Assembly: GCA_022819605.1 (NCBI GenBank)
Contig: JAJEGW010000122.1
Coordinates: 90,151-154,150 of the forward strand
Length of the DNA: 64,000 bases
DNA from: Silicimonas sp.
Lineage (GTDB): Bacteria > Pseudomonadota > Alphaproteobacteria > Rhodobacterales > Rhodobacteraceae
Reading direction: 5' to 3'
The notes under the pieces are model-generated. The model worked only from the letters and a program-made list of their open reading frames with translations, made no database searches and had not been told where the DNA came from. Numbering within the stretch: the first letter of the stretch is position 1; each line of letters begins with the position of its first letter. This document shows positions 7,790 through 17,229 of this stretch, piece by piece. Position numbers and translations under genes: made by a program.

Positions 7790-10136
7790 TCACGGGTGCG
7801 GGGTTCAGATCGGCTTCTGCGAGTCGGTGCGTGCGGCAGCCCAGGCTCACGGGCACATCATACAGCCGGCCGGGCGCGAACCGCTCCCAGAAATGGCGCA
7901 TGCCCGGCACGATGACACGTGCCACCGGCATGCCGATGTCAGGCCGAGTCTGGTCCAGAACAAGGAATTCCATGCCCTTGGCCTCGACGATGGCACAGCA
8001 CGCATCCACGTCATCACGCGCATCGGTCGTATCTAGCGTCGGGTAATCTGCAGCCTTGCGGTGCGGTTCTCCTGCCTCCGGCGCCAGCCAGTCGCACTCG
8101 GCGAGGCGGGCGGTCTTCCACCACCACAGGGCCAGCGGATCATCGATCATGGGCCTTCCATCAGTCTGAACCGGCCCCGGCAGCCAGCTGAGGCACTGGT
8201 TCAGTTCGCACACCGCGCGCAGAGCGGCGACGCGCGGATCGGCGTGGGCACCGGCACCGTAGATAATGTCCTCACTTTGCGCATTGGTCCTTCGCGAGAG
8301 CGCGACAAATGCGGGAATCTTGATGTCCGAGGTAATGTCCAGTACCCAGAAATCCCTGCCGCGGCACGCATAATAGGCCTCGGCCGCTGCGAGGTATTCG
8401 TCATCGAAACTGGCAAGGTCAACCGCTGGAACCTGCAGCTGGTTGTACCACCAGATGGCGAACGCATCGCGCTCTGCCAGTTCGTAGAATCCCTGCAGGA
8501 TGGCCTCTTCTAGAGTATTGCCCGCTGCACAGCCGTTGGAATCGGCGATCAGGTCCATGGGTCCCCGCTGTTCCGGCGCCATGCTGTAGAGCATTGAGGT
8601 CGGCAAATAGCGATGCCGCTGCTGCGTGAGCGACCACACCGGCGTCCAGTCGATCTCGGCCTCAGGGTCGAGACGGGGTGGCACGACATTGTAGGGGTGC
8701 CCCTTGGCGTTGATGCTCTTGGCGTCGTCAAGCTGCCTGTCGCTGAACAGTTGCACATCATTTGGGTGAATTACCTCTCCTTCCCCGAGAAAGTCGACGA
8801 GCCGTCTGCGGACCCGGATCTCGTCTCCCTGGCAGGCGCCCGAATAGCGTTCGATCGCCTCGCAGAGGGCGCTGACCCTGGATTGCTCGCGGGTGCTTCC
8901 CTTGCCTGCGCTCTTGCTGCGCAGACTTCGTCGGAGCGAACTCAAGGTTCGGCTTCTCATGCCGAGATTGCTTCCGGCCCAGTCGACATGCAGCCAGGAA
9001 TCGGCTTCATCAGTGGTACGTGACACCCAGGTCACGACTCCGCTTACCGGGCTTACCAGGTGGCGATATCTCGCGAACGTGACTTCCGGAGCCACAGTGC
9101 GGGCACCGCCGCTGCCGCGATGCGCCTTGGGACTTTTCTGCAGACACAAGGAATTCGGCGGTCGATCCGGACGATACAGTGCTTCGTCGCCACAGGTGAA
9201 GCACTGGGGGCGGCGCATGACCCGATGCTGCGAACTTGCAAACGTGCCGAGATCCATCGCGATTGCGTTTTCGTGGAGCGGTGCAGACTCTTCCAGCACC
9301 AGCCACTTGACGATTTCTGCCGCGATCAAGCCGTATAGTGCCTCCAGCACGGCAGCTTGAGCCGCGAATGGCTTGAAGGCCGCCCCTTCGCCGGCGGCAT
9401 TGCGCAGGAAACTGTGAACTTCTTCATGGCTGCGCAGGCGGCAGGCCAGGCAGTCCCAGCAGGGCCCTCGCCCGTCGGCGCGAAAGACGGGGCCGAACAG
9501 TGCCTCCATGCCGCGAGGCCTCATCAGCATCCACGGTGTGCTGGATTCCAGCTGGCGCCGATTCACCTCCTCGAGACTCGATGCAAGGAAATCGTCGCAC
9601 ACAATGGCCATGAGTCTCGGATTGGAGTCGCTTACGCTGGCGCCCTGCTCATTCAAGTGCCGGGTCAGTCGCCCGTCGTCACCTTCAATCGCGACACTTG
9701 ATTCCGAAAGCCGGCGTTCGACCCATCGCGGTGAAGCGCCAAGGGACGACCAGTAGGCAGCCCGGGGTCGCTCCATGCCATGATCGGCAGAAACGACATA
9801 GCCCTTGGCGGAAAGCGAACCAATTGCCGCGAGAACTTCGGTGGCGGGATGAGAGCCTTCGAGGCGTGCAACAATGTCGTCCTGCGCGTGCCGACCGTCG
9901 AGCAAGGGAAGCAGGCTGCAATACAGCTCGCCGTGCAGGAGCGTATTGAACCGCTCCGAAACCAAGAGCGCCTGCGCTTCTCCGATCGTGTGCGATTGCA
10001 TGTGCGGAGCAAGCGCGGGGAACTTGACCAGGCCCTGGTCCTCCGGCGTGATTCGCGTAAGCAACCCCTTCCGGAGAATTGTGGACTTCTGCGACGACAT
10101 CTCGGGTTTCCGTGCCGGTCGAACAGGTACTTTCAC
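7782..10136 (-). CDS. Fused azoline cyclodehydratase (ThiF-like C domain plus YcaO domain)
   Basis: TOMM-type cyclodehydratase that would convert core Cys residues to thiazolines using ATP. Residues about 15-340 form the E1/ThiF-like leader-binding domain with a zinc tetrad made by CWDC (in GPCWDCLACRL) and CFTC. Residues about 395-784 form the YcaO ATPase domain, including SRVSALCEAIERYSG (about 437), DSNGCAAGNTLEEAILQGFYELAERDA in pieces, and RVIVPGMRHFWERF near the end. The C-terminus is NPAPVIA, not the usual PxPxP. It starts at GTG (10136) in a GTGA overlap with the AlkB fusion gene, so translation is coupled. No flavin-dependent azoline dehydrogenase is encoded in the window, so thiazolines, not thiazoles, would be expected unless another enzyme oxidises them. 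Confidence 0.92.
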   Translation of the reverse strand: MKVPVRPARKPEMSSQKSTILRKGLLTRITPEDQGLVKFPALAPHMQSHTIGEAQALLVSERFNTLLHGELYCSLLPLLDGRHAQDDIVARLEGSHPATEVLAAIGSLSAKGYVVSADHGMERPRAAYWSSLGASPRWVERRLSESSVAIEGDDGRLTRHLNEQGASVSDSNPRLMAIVCDDFLASSLEEVNRRQLESSTPWMLMRPRGMEALFGPVFRADGRGPCWDCLACRLRSHEEVHSFLRNAAGEGAAFKPFAAQAAVLEALYGLIAAEIVKWLVLEESAPLHENAIAMDLGTFASSQHRVMRRPQCFTCGDEALYRPDRPPNSLCLQKSPKAHRGSGGARTVAPEVTFARYRHLVSPVSGVVTWVSRTTDEADSWLHVDWAGSNLGMRSRTLSSLRRSLRSKSAGKGSTREQSRVSALCEAIERYSGACQGDEIRVRRRLVDFLGEGEVIHPNDVQLFSDRQLDDAKSINAKGHPYNVVPPRLDPEAEIDWTPVWSLTQQRHRYLPTSMLYSMAPEQRGPMDLIADSNGCAAGNTLEEAILQGFYELAERDAFAIWWYNQLQVPAVDLASFDDEYLAAAEAYYACRGRDFWVLDITSDIKIPAFVALSRRTNAQSEDIIYGAGAHADPRVAALRAVCELNQCLSWLPGPVQTDGRPMIDDPLALWWWKTARLAECDWLAPEAGEPHRKAADYPTLDTTDARDDVDACCAIVEAKGMEFLVLDQTRPDIGMPVARVIVPGMRHFWERFAPGRLYDVPVSLGCRTHRLAEADLNPAPVIA

Positions 10137-12529
10137 GTGCGCGACAACAACCTATCGATTTCTTTGGCGGAATGGCGTGCGGTTTCGGCAATCGCCGCGT
10201 TCAGCGCAGCGAAATCCTCCTGACCGCATGCGCTCGCAACGAGGGATCTGACGTTCTTTCCAGCCCCGGCCACGTCGAAGCCGTCCTCTCCGACGAGCCG
10301 CACCACGCCCTGCAGAGACCGCCACATGCCCGCGGCCTGTTCCAGGTGCTCGGCGCCAGCGGCACCAAACACTGCTGCGGCGGTCGGCGCTGAATCGTCA
10401 AGGTCAAGAACGGGCTGCGTCAATTGAAGGATTCGAGCAGCCCTCTCTACATCTTCCAGCCCGCCACGTACGTCGATGAATGTCGACACGTCGGCTTCGG
10501 CTGGACCTTCTCGCGGTTCGCGCAGGCCCGAGATAAGGGCATCGTCGTCGCCACAATCGGACAGGATTGCGCTGCGTGCTTCGTCGAACCGACGGCCAAT
10601 CTCCCAATCACCGCACTCGAACACGCATCGTGCCCTTGTCAGGGCCGGTATCTTTCCCTGGTCCCGGGTCCCTACGTGCCTTTCAAGCCGGGACAATGGA
10701 AGTTCAAGTATGGCTTTCGACCTGCGCGAAATCGGAGAGAACAACAGGTTGCCCTGCGCCAAGTCGGTCAAGGCCCCGCGGAACTGCCGGCAAAGGCGCA
10801 CATGGTCGTCAGTGCGGCTGCCGTCATGGACAAGCAGCACATTGAGAGCGACGCCAGGGTGAGCTTCTCTGCTTGCGAGATCGCCCAGGAATATTGCCGC
10901 AACTCCGCCTTCGCTCATCGGCCCGAACCAGTCGACAAAATCCTCAACGACGGCGGCCAGCACGGTCGAAACCGATGCCTCGGCAAGGTTCGAAAGCGCA
11001 ACCGTGGCTTCCGCCGGCGACAAGTTCCCGCGCACGACGTGCATCCCGATCTGAAACGCCTTGTCGTTCGACCAGTTCCGCACGATCTCGGCGCTTTCCC
11101 TTGCATCGGCCGTCGGCAATTCAGCTATCAGACCCTTCATTTCCTGGACGTCCATTTCATGGGTCCAGTAGACCCGCGACAGCCCGCGTCGCGCCAGCTC
11201 TTCGGACTCCGCGTCCGGTCCGAAACCCTTGGGCAAGTCGAGATCCGTGAACTCCCGGTCCTGCAGGTTATCGAGAAGTTCCGCGTTACGTTCGATCCAC
11301 TTGGCAAGTCGCGGCGAGGCGCCGAAGATCTCGACGATCGCGTCGAATGCATCCGGCCGGGCTGCCGCGACCGGACTGTCGTAAGCGCTCCAATCATCGA
11401 TGTCCGGATAGAAGTGGTTGCGCCACTGATCCACCAACGGATCCATCTTCTCAAACCAGCGCTTCGGCCGCAGCACGATGTTCATCATGTCGGCGTAAGT
11501 TCCGGGCAATTCGGGAGATTCATCGGGATCGTGAACCTGAAGCAGCGGGTAATGCCGAGATGCAGTCGCGTGATGATCCGCATGACGCTGCATGTTGAAA
11601 AACATCCAGTTGCTGAATTTCCAGTCGGCACTCCAGGAATGGCGCGGCATCACCTTTTCCCAGCGGCCGTTCGGCAGACGGACACGACGCAGGCCGTAGT
11701 GCTGAAAGTAGTTGCTGATCTTCATTGAAAAGACGCAGCTCAACCCAAGGAACATGAAGACAAGAAGCGCCCAGATTCCGCCCATCCAGAATGCCAGACC
11801 ATACCAAAACGCGACACCAAGACCGTAACGCCAGAACGGATTGCTGCGATGCCACACGGGAAGCCTGCGCCGCGCCAGCCTTTCGCTGACAACTCTCCAG
11901 GAGTTCGTAAGGTTGCACACGACCTCCTTGGGAAAGTACTGCCAGAAACTCTCGCCTTTCGGAGCGGACCCCGCGTCGTGCGGTGTGCCCACCAAGGCAT
12001 GATGGATGTAAACGTGCTCCGTAGCGTATTGTGGATACGAGGCCGATGCGAGCAGGAACTCACCGATCCGACGTTCCCAGGTCGTTCGCCGATGAATCAG
12101 CTCGTGACCGACGACAAACACTGCCTGACCTTCCATCGTCAGGATGATTACCAGCAGCGCCGCTTCCCAGACCGCAAATTGATTCACTGCAAGGATCTGC
12201 CACATGCCGAAGATGAGCGTCGGCGGCCACAGGAATGCCCAGGTCCAGACCGGCAAATTATGCCAGATCAGCCGGCGCTCAGGTGTCTTCACCGGGTCCA
12301 TGTTGTGGCCATCGACACCAAGCGCCTTATCAAGCGGTCCTGCTACGCTCATGAAGAGCAGCGGAGGCAACAGCCACCAGCCACCATAGATTGCGGCAAG
12401 CACAATCAGAGGGAATATGCCCAGAGGCAGGTAGTGAGGAATTGCGTTTAGAATTGACGGTTCGATACGCGGTCTCATGCCAGCGCTCTTCGATCCCGAG
12501 TCACCACCTACGAGTGCATCCCACGGCAT
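10133..12529 (-). CDS. AlkB-type membrane di-iron hydroxylase fused to an inactive GlnE-like domain
   Basis: Two-domain protein of about 798 residues. Residues 20-380 are an integral-membrane alkane-monooxygenase/desaturase-like domain with several hydrophobic helices and the AlkB histidine boxes HELIH (142-146), EHVYIHH (171-177), NYFQHYGL (273-280) and QRHADHH (314-320) with the family's RxYPLL after it. Residues about 395-798 resemble one half of glutamine-synthetase adenylyltransferase GlnE, with matches to its SP-LxxLL..ELLD, GxLxxRE...LLxxHD, ALTRAR and GGLxDVExxxxxLQL blocks. The two catalytic Asp of the GlnE nucleotidyltransferase motif are replaced by Ala and Asn. Start choices are TTG 12571, ATG 12529 and ATG 12478. 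It overlaps the cyclodehydratase by GTGA. The substrate is unknown; peptide hydroxylation or desaturation is inferred. Confidence 0.85.
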   Translation of the reverse strand: MPWDALVGGDSGSKSAGMRPRIEPSILNAIPHYLPLGIFPLIVLAAIYGGWWLLPPLLFMSVAGPLDKALGVDGHNMDPVKTPERRLIWHNLPVWTWAFLWPPTLIFGMWQILAVNQFAVWEAALLVIILTMEGQAVFVVGHELIHRRTTWERRIGEFLLASASYPQYATEHVYIHHALVGTPHDAGSAPKGESFWQYFPKEVVCNLTNSWRVVSERLARRRLPVWHRSNPFWRYGLGVAFWYGLAFWMGGIWALLVFMFLGLSCVFSMKISNYFQHYGLRRVRLPNGRWEKVMPRHSWSADWKFSNWMFFNMQRHADHHATASRHYPLLQVHDPDESPELPGTYADMMNIVLRPKRWFEKMDPLVDQWRNHFYPDIDDWSAYDSPVAAARPDAFDAIVEIFGASPRLAKWIERNAELLDNLQDREFTDLDLPKGFGPDAESEELARRGLSRVYWTHEMDVQEMKGLIAELPTADARESAEIVRNWSNDKAFQIGMHVVRGNLSPAEATVALSNLAEASVSTVLAAVVEDFVDWFGPMSEGGVAAIFLGDLASREAHPGVALNVLLVHDGSRTDDHVRLCRQFRGALTDLAQGNLLFSPISRRSKAILELPLSRLERHVGTRDQGKIPALTRARCVFECGDWEIGRRFDEARSAILSDCGDDDALISGLREPREGPAEADVSTFIDVRGGLEDVERAARILQLTQPVLDLDDSAPTAAAVFGAAGAEHLEQAAGMWRSLQGVVRLVGEDGFDVAGAGKNVRSLVASACGQEDFAALNAAIAETARHSAKEIDRLLSRT

Positions 12530-12605
12530 GGCAGATCCCCAGCGAACAGTTGTTTCACAACAGGCTGGCAATTCATATCATCCGACATGCCGACCTGCAA
12601 ATCGC

Positions 12606-13907
12606 TCAGGGTTCCACGGCTTCCACGAGACCCTCCAGTGCCTCAATGCAAAACGCGGTAGTCACCGCTTCGGAACCATGCCCAATTTGCCCGAAAACGC
12701 CCCATTTCAGCGTCTGGTCTCCGAAGGCGAGAAGTTCCGGCCAGCTGCCGTCCTCACGTTGCGAGCCAACGAGTTCTTCGATCCAGTTCCTTGCGTCGAT
12801 CCTGTCGAGGCTTCCTGCCTTGTGGAGCGCCGAAATTGCCTGGGCGGTCTGCAGGACGTTGCCAAAGTCTCCGTTCTCGTCGCGCAAGCCCAGGATTCGG
12901 TCCGCAAGTACGGGACGCAGCCGCTCCAAGGCAGGTCTCGCGAGATTCATGGCGCGAGCAACCGCGTAGTAAATCGACACCGTGTCGGGATACCACTTGG
13001 ACGATCCCTCGAGACGGCCTTCGACGATCAGGGCCTCCAGCCAATTCTGCGCATTCCGGGTTGCCGAATGGTCGCCGAGAATGGCTATGACATTCGCGTT
13101 GACCACGGGATCGGCTTCGATTCGGAATCTCGACACGACATCAGGCTCGCCGTCCGCAAGAACCCAGGTCATGAAGCGGCCTTCTTCGTCTCGGTTTGCC
13201 AGAAATTGCGGAACATTCCGTCCCAGCGCAATCCAGGGATGATCCCTGATGACAAGCGAACAAAGCGAAGTGCTGTCGAGGTCCTGCGGAAGATGGCGAT
13301 AATAGCGCCAAAGACCTGGAAATTCGATCGTGTCGGAAAGATATGCCCGGGTGGCGGCACACATCGCCGTCGCCAGCGGGTCGCCCGAGTTCTCCAGCGC
13401 AAGCACGCAGAGAGCGGAAACGAACGGAGGCCTTTCGAAATGTCTCGGAACGTCCGGGTCGCCCACATTGAACCGGATGCAGTGCCAGGCACCGTTGCCG
13501 TCGATCGTGCCCTTCAGGAATGTCAGTCCCTTGCGGATGCTCTCCCTGCCCGCACCTGCCAGTGTCTCTGCACGGGCACCCTCCTTGTGGACACGCGCAT
13601 TTCCAGGTGCGGCTGGACGCATGGGTGGCGCAGGATCGTGCATTGTCTTGCGCAGAAACTCGAGCGACGTCGCACCATCCTTCGCCGCCTCCCTCTCGGC
13701 CTTGCTGAACCTGCTGCGCGGCGGAAGCACCAGATGCGTCTTGGAACAGGTCTCTTCGTGCACGAGAATCTCGTGGTCATCGGCCAACGTGACACCGAGT
13801 TCCTCTTCGATCGTTTCCTTGGGATTCGCGAGCAGACGATCACGAAAGTCACCGTCCTCGTCTGCTCTGGCCGTGAGGAAACCTGCCGCGTCGATGGGTT
13901 GCTTCAT
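12606..13907 (-). CDS. NHLP leader-like domain fused to a terpene-cyclase-like (prenyltransferase/squalene oxidase repeat) domain
   Basis: 433 residues with an ATG start behind GGAG. Residues 1-75 copy the NHLP leader of the precursor in order: DFRDRLLANPKETIEEELG, then the EILVHE strand and HLVLPP. The terminal Gly cleavage motif is missing. Residues about 115-430 form an alpha/alpha-barrel of squalene-cyclase type, with repeats such as GLTFLKGTIDGNGAW, PPFVSALCVLAL, QREDGSWPE and TTAFCIEALEGL, and a DLDST motif that resembles the acid DxDD motif of class II terpene cyclases with Ser at the last position. It is followed after a short gap by the AlkB fusion gene. It could be an enzyme that borrows the leader fold to dock on shared machinery. 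Its reaction is unknown. Confidence 0.82.
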   Translation of the reverse strand: MKQPIDAAGFLTARADEDGDFRDRLLANPKETIEEELGVTLADDHEILVHEETCSKTHLVLPPRSRFSKAEREAAKDGATSLEFLRKTMHDPAPPMRPAAPGNARVHKEGARAETLAGAGRESIRKGLTFLKGTIDGNGAWHCIRFNVGDPDVPRHFERPPFVSALCVLALENSGDPLATAMCAATRAYLSDTIEFPGLWRYYRHLPQDLDSTSLCSLVIRDHPWIALGRNVPQFLANRDEEGRFMTWVLADGEPDVVSRFRIEADPVVNANVIAILGDHSATRNAQNWLEALIVEGRLEGSSKWYPDTVSIYYAVARAMNLARPALERLRPVLADRILGLRDENGDFGNVLQTAQAISALHKAGSLDRIDARNWIEELVGSQREDGSWPELLAFGDQTLKWGVFGQIGHGSEAVTTAFCIEALEGLVEAVEP

Positions 13908-14289
13908 CGAAATACTCCGTCATCGTGAGTCAGGCCATCAGCACGACATTCAGCAGATCGACCGATTTGAGCGCACCTTGTGCAGGGACCAAATTTCTCA
14001 CTTCTTCCTGATTTGACAACCTTGGTCGGAAACTCCTCCGAGCACCTGCCCGCTCGACTGACGGATCGCACTTGATGCAACGATCCCGAACCGGGTCTTT
14101 CCTCCACCCGAAGCGCGATTGCCCGCGATGCGAACCGCTTTCCAATCTCCGCAAGCTCGGGAGAACATTCCCCTGCCTGTCCTGCCGCCCTTGACCGCCG
14201 ACCACTCTTTCCTGCCTGGCAACGTCGTTGCGATCCTAGTTGCTCATGGAACAACAACAAGGCCCCGGGGAACTGCTGGCAAGTGCCGA
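13908..14289. other. Non-coding gap inside the RiPP operon
   Basis: About 380 bases between the second NHLM ABC gene and the NHLP-cyclase fusion. Several short minus-strand frames are open but none has a leader-like sequence, plausible start or family resemblance. It may hold an internal promoter for the tailoring genes. Confidence 0.5.
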
Positions 14290-17229
14290 TCAGGCAATCT
14301 GCCGTCTGACCAGTTCCTTGAATACACCATCAACTTCCATGAGTTCGCTGAACGAGCCCCTTTGCACAACCTTCCCGGCCTGCAAAACGTAGATGCAGTC
14401 AGCCTGTTCCAGCGTGGACAGCCGATGCGCGATGACCAGCCGCGTTGAAGTCAGCGCTGTAAGGTTTTGCATCACATTGGCCTGGCTTTCGTTGTCCAGC
14501 CAGTTGGTTGCCTCGTCAAACAGCATGACTCGCGGGCTTTCGATCACCGAGCGGGCGATCGTCACGCGCTGCCTCTCGCCGCCGGACAGACCGGAACTGC
14601 TGGTACCGACCATGGTCATCAAGCCCATGGGCATGCCCCTGATTTCGTCTTCCACTTCCGCGGTCCTGATCGCCTTCCACACGTCTTCGACCGCAACTCC
14701 ATCGCGGTGACTGACCAGATTGTCCCAAAGATCATTTGGATAAAGCCCGACCGACTGCGGCACTGTTCCTATCTGCCGACGCAACTGCTTCAGGTTGAGA
14801 TGCCTCAAGTCACGTCCGTCATAATACACGGCACCGGCAACTGGCTGATCGATTCCGAGCGCGAGACGGAACAGCGTGCTCTTTCCGGAACCTGACTCGC
14901 CGGCAATCGCGACAAATTCGCCCGCGCGGGCATGAATCGAGACGTCATCAAGAATCAACGGGCCGTCGGCATCGTAGCGAAAGGAAATGCGGTCAAACAA
15001 TACATCTCCGCCCAGAAATTCCACCGGATCTCCTTCGACTTCAGTTTTCGGAACTGCCGCGAGCAGTGGCCGCATTTGCTCGAAAGCCGGCAGCGTGGCA
15101 GCAATTGCGCCCAGAGATTCGCCAAGCCGGGCAATCGCCGACTGGAAGGTGATGAACACGAGATAGACAACAAGAAACTCGCTCACCCCGACGCTTCCGT
15201 CACCCGCTGCCACCGCAAACAGAAGAACGCCACCGGCCAGGAAGGGCAACGCGGCACCGAATGCATGCGAATGTCCCTCCAGCGAATTCAACTCGAGTTC
15301 TGCTCGTTTCTGTTCGCGGTAGTCTCGCGCCAAGATTGCAAATGCCGATCCCTCCGCGGCTTCCACGCGCAACTTGGCGATGCCGCCTACGATCTGGAAC
15401 AGCCGCCCGGCGACACGTCGCGACGCGCGGATTGCATGCCCGTACGGTGAGATCTGGCGCAGCCCGATAGCCACGACGCAGAGCAGCGAAGCCATGCTGA
15501 AGACGAGAGCAATCACCCCCAGCGTGGCGTTGTAGAAAAATATCAGGCCCAGGACGGGAAGCAGAAAGATTACCGACAGCAGGCCGTCGGCGACGACTTC
15601 CTGAACACCGTCGCGCAAGTTCTGGAATGTCATTCCCGACGTCGCCAGGTCGCCGGCCGGGCGACCGTGCAGGATCTTCGGCGAAAGGCGCATGAGGCGA
15701 TCCCAGAAGGCAGCCTCGAGACGGGCTGCCGAGCGTCCTTCGAAACGCATCATCGCCGTGCTCTGGAACAGATGCAGCAAGGCGCCGAGCAGGCCGAATC
15801 CCGCAAGCGCAATGGCCACGGCATGGAGAATTGCCGCATTTTCGCCTGTCGCAACCTGAGTTGCGACAAATCCGAGCGCGACGGCCGGCAGCAGCTTGAT
15901 CAGCCCGCCGGGAAGCCCGGCAATCACAAGCCGCGCCAGGTCCGGGCCAGATCCATGAAGTGCGATTGACAGTAGATCTGAAGGCTGCACGTCCTCCGGC
16001 GGCAACGGACGATAGAACATCCAGGCTTCGTCCATCAACGCATCAGCACGATCCGCAGTGATCCTGACCCCGCGCTTGCTGGTCGGATCAATCTGCCGGT
16101 AATTCCCGAATAAGCCAGGCTGCAACGCCATCGGTTCGCCGTCCTCCGCGCGGAATGCCAGCATCGCGCTGCTGTCGCCGCGCCACCACTTGTCCTCCTG
16201 CCTCAACCGCACGCGGCGAGCGCGCACCCCTGATGCATCAAGAATGTCGACGAGTCCGACGGGAGATGCTGACGAATCCCGACGCGCCGGAAACTTGAAC
16301 TCGATGCCTTCACGACGGCCAATGATCTGCAGCGCGTCCGCGAGTGCCGTGCCCTCGGCGCTGGAATCCCCTTCGATGGGCAGGTCATAGATATTGAAGA
16401 GTCTCTGCCGTGCGGCGGTTTCTGCCGTACGCCGGCTCTTTGTAAGCGTGCGCTCAAGATTCGCGTCATCGACCACTGCCAGTCTGCGATTCACGCGCTC
16501 CAGACCGAAGGCAACCTTATGGAATGTGGCAAGCGCCGGCAGCAGCGTGCCTTGACGCGCCAGTTCCTCTGATGATTGCCCCGACAGCGTTGCCGCGTCG
16601 AACATGGTAAACCAGCTCGTGCGCGTCAGCGGAATGACAACTTCGTCTGTCCTGCTCGCATCGTCGATTTCCGCCCGGTCGACCATGTCCATGTAAACGC
16701 CCGCACCTTGCGGTGGTGCGGACACCCATACCACGCCGCGCCGCACCGACAGCGTGCCCTTGGAATAGGTCTGGCTCCTGCCGGGCTCGGCAAGGTCAGT
16801 AGGCCTCGAAATACGTCCCGCGAAGCGTGAAAGCGTGTCAGTAATGGCCGTCAGCCAAGTGTCGATCTGACCAGCCAGTTCCGACGGGTGCACCTCGGAC
16901 AGCGACGATGCCGACAGACGCCGCAGGATGGTGCCCGGCGATCCCTTGGCAACCAAGCTGAGCGTGCTGCCCTTGCCGTCGCGCGGTTCATCGGGTGCGA
17001 CGCCGGGAAGCAGCCAGCCCGACTCGCGGGACAGAAGATGTTGCGGTGCGGCTGTCTCCACACCGTCCTCGACCTCGACCAGGAACAAGTTGACTGCGCC
17101 TTGGTCAATGAACCAGAAGCTGTCCGGATCGTCGAGTTTCACCGGAAGGTTGCCGGCACAGGGCACAGACGTACCCGAACGAGCGGCAAGCTCGGAAATC
17201 GCAACGTGTTTTTGCCTGCTGTCCTGCAT
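14290..17229 (-). CDS. NHLM-type ABC transporter, second ATP-binding/permease protein
   Basis: 979-residue protein of the NHLM bacteriocin-system ABC2 type, partner of the C39 transporter. The N-terminal ~430 residues are a cytosolic region without a peptidase. Membrane segments follow at about 435-740, then the ABC domain with Walker A GESGSGKST, signature LSGGERQRV and Walker B VMLFDEATNWLD. The ATG (17227-17229) overlaps the upstream stop as TGATG, indicating coupling. In this family the pair is thought to export leader-cleaved NHLP peptides. Asn replaces the usual Ser after DEAT, as is common in this subfamily. Confidence 0.92.
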   Translation of the reverse strand: MQDSRQKHVAISELAARSGTSVPCAGNLPVKLDDPDSFWFIDQGAVNLFLVEVEDGVETAAPQHLLSRESGWLLPGVAPDEPRDGKGSTLSLVAKGSPGTILRRLSASSLSEVHPSELAGQIDTWLTAITDTLSRFAGRISRPTDLAEPGRSQTYSKGTLSVRRGVVWVSAPPQGAGVYMDMVDRAEIDDASRTDEVVIPLTRTSWFTMFDAATLSGQSSEELARQGTLLPALATFHKVAFGLERVNRRLAVVDDANLERTLTKSRRTAETAARQRLFNIYDLPIEGDSSAEGTALADALQIIGRREGIEFKFPARRDSSASPVGLVDILDASGVRARRVRLRQEDKWWRGDSSAMLAFRAEDGEPMALQPGLFGNYRQIDPTSKRGVRITADRADALMDEAWMFYRPLPPEDVQPSDLLSIALHGSGPDLARLVIAGLPGGLIKLLPAVALGFVATQVATGENAAILHAVAIALAGFGLLGALLHLFQSTAMMRFEGRSAARLEAAFWDRLMRLSPKILHGRPAGDLATSGMTFQNLRDGVQEVVADGLLSVIFLLPVLGLIFFYNATLGVIALVFSMASLLCVVAIGLRQISPYGHAIRASRRVAGRLFQIVGGIAKLRVEAAEGSAFAILARDYREQKRAELELNSLEGHSHAFGAALPFLAGGVLLFAVAAGDGSVGVSEFLVVYLVFITFQSAIARLGESLGAIAATLPAFEQMRPLLAAVPKTEVEGDPVEFLGGDVLFDRISFRYDADGPLILDDVSIHARAGEFVAIAGESGSGKSTLFRLALGIDQPVAGAVYYDGRDLRHLNLKQLRRQIGTVPQSVGLYPNDLWDNLVSHRDGVAVEDVWKAIRTAEVEDEIRGMPMGLMTMVGTSSSGLSGGERQRVTIARSVIESPRVMLFDEATNWLDNESQANVMQNLTALTSTRLVIAHRLSTLEQADCIYVLQAGKVVQRGSFSELMEVDGVFKELVRRQIA

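Noticed and set aside
13998..14222. Small basic minus-strand frame in the RiPP operon gap, considered as a second precursor
   Set aside because: It has no NHLP leader motifs, no cleavage site and no convincing ribosome binding site.
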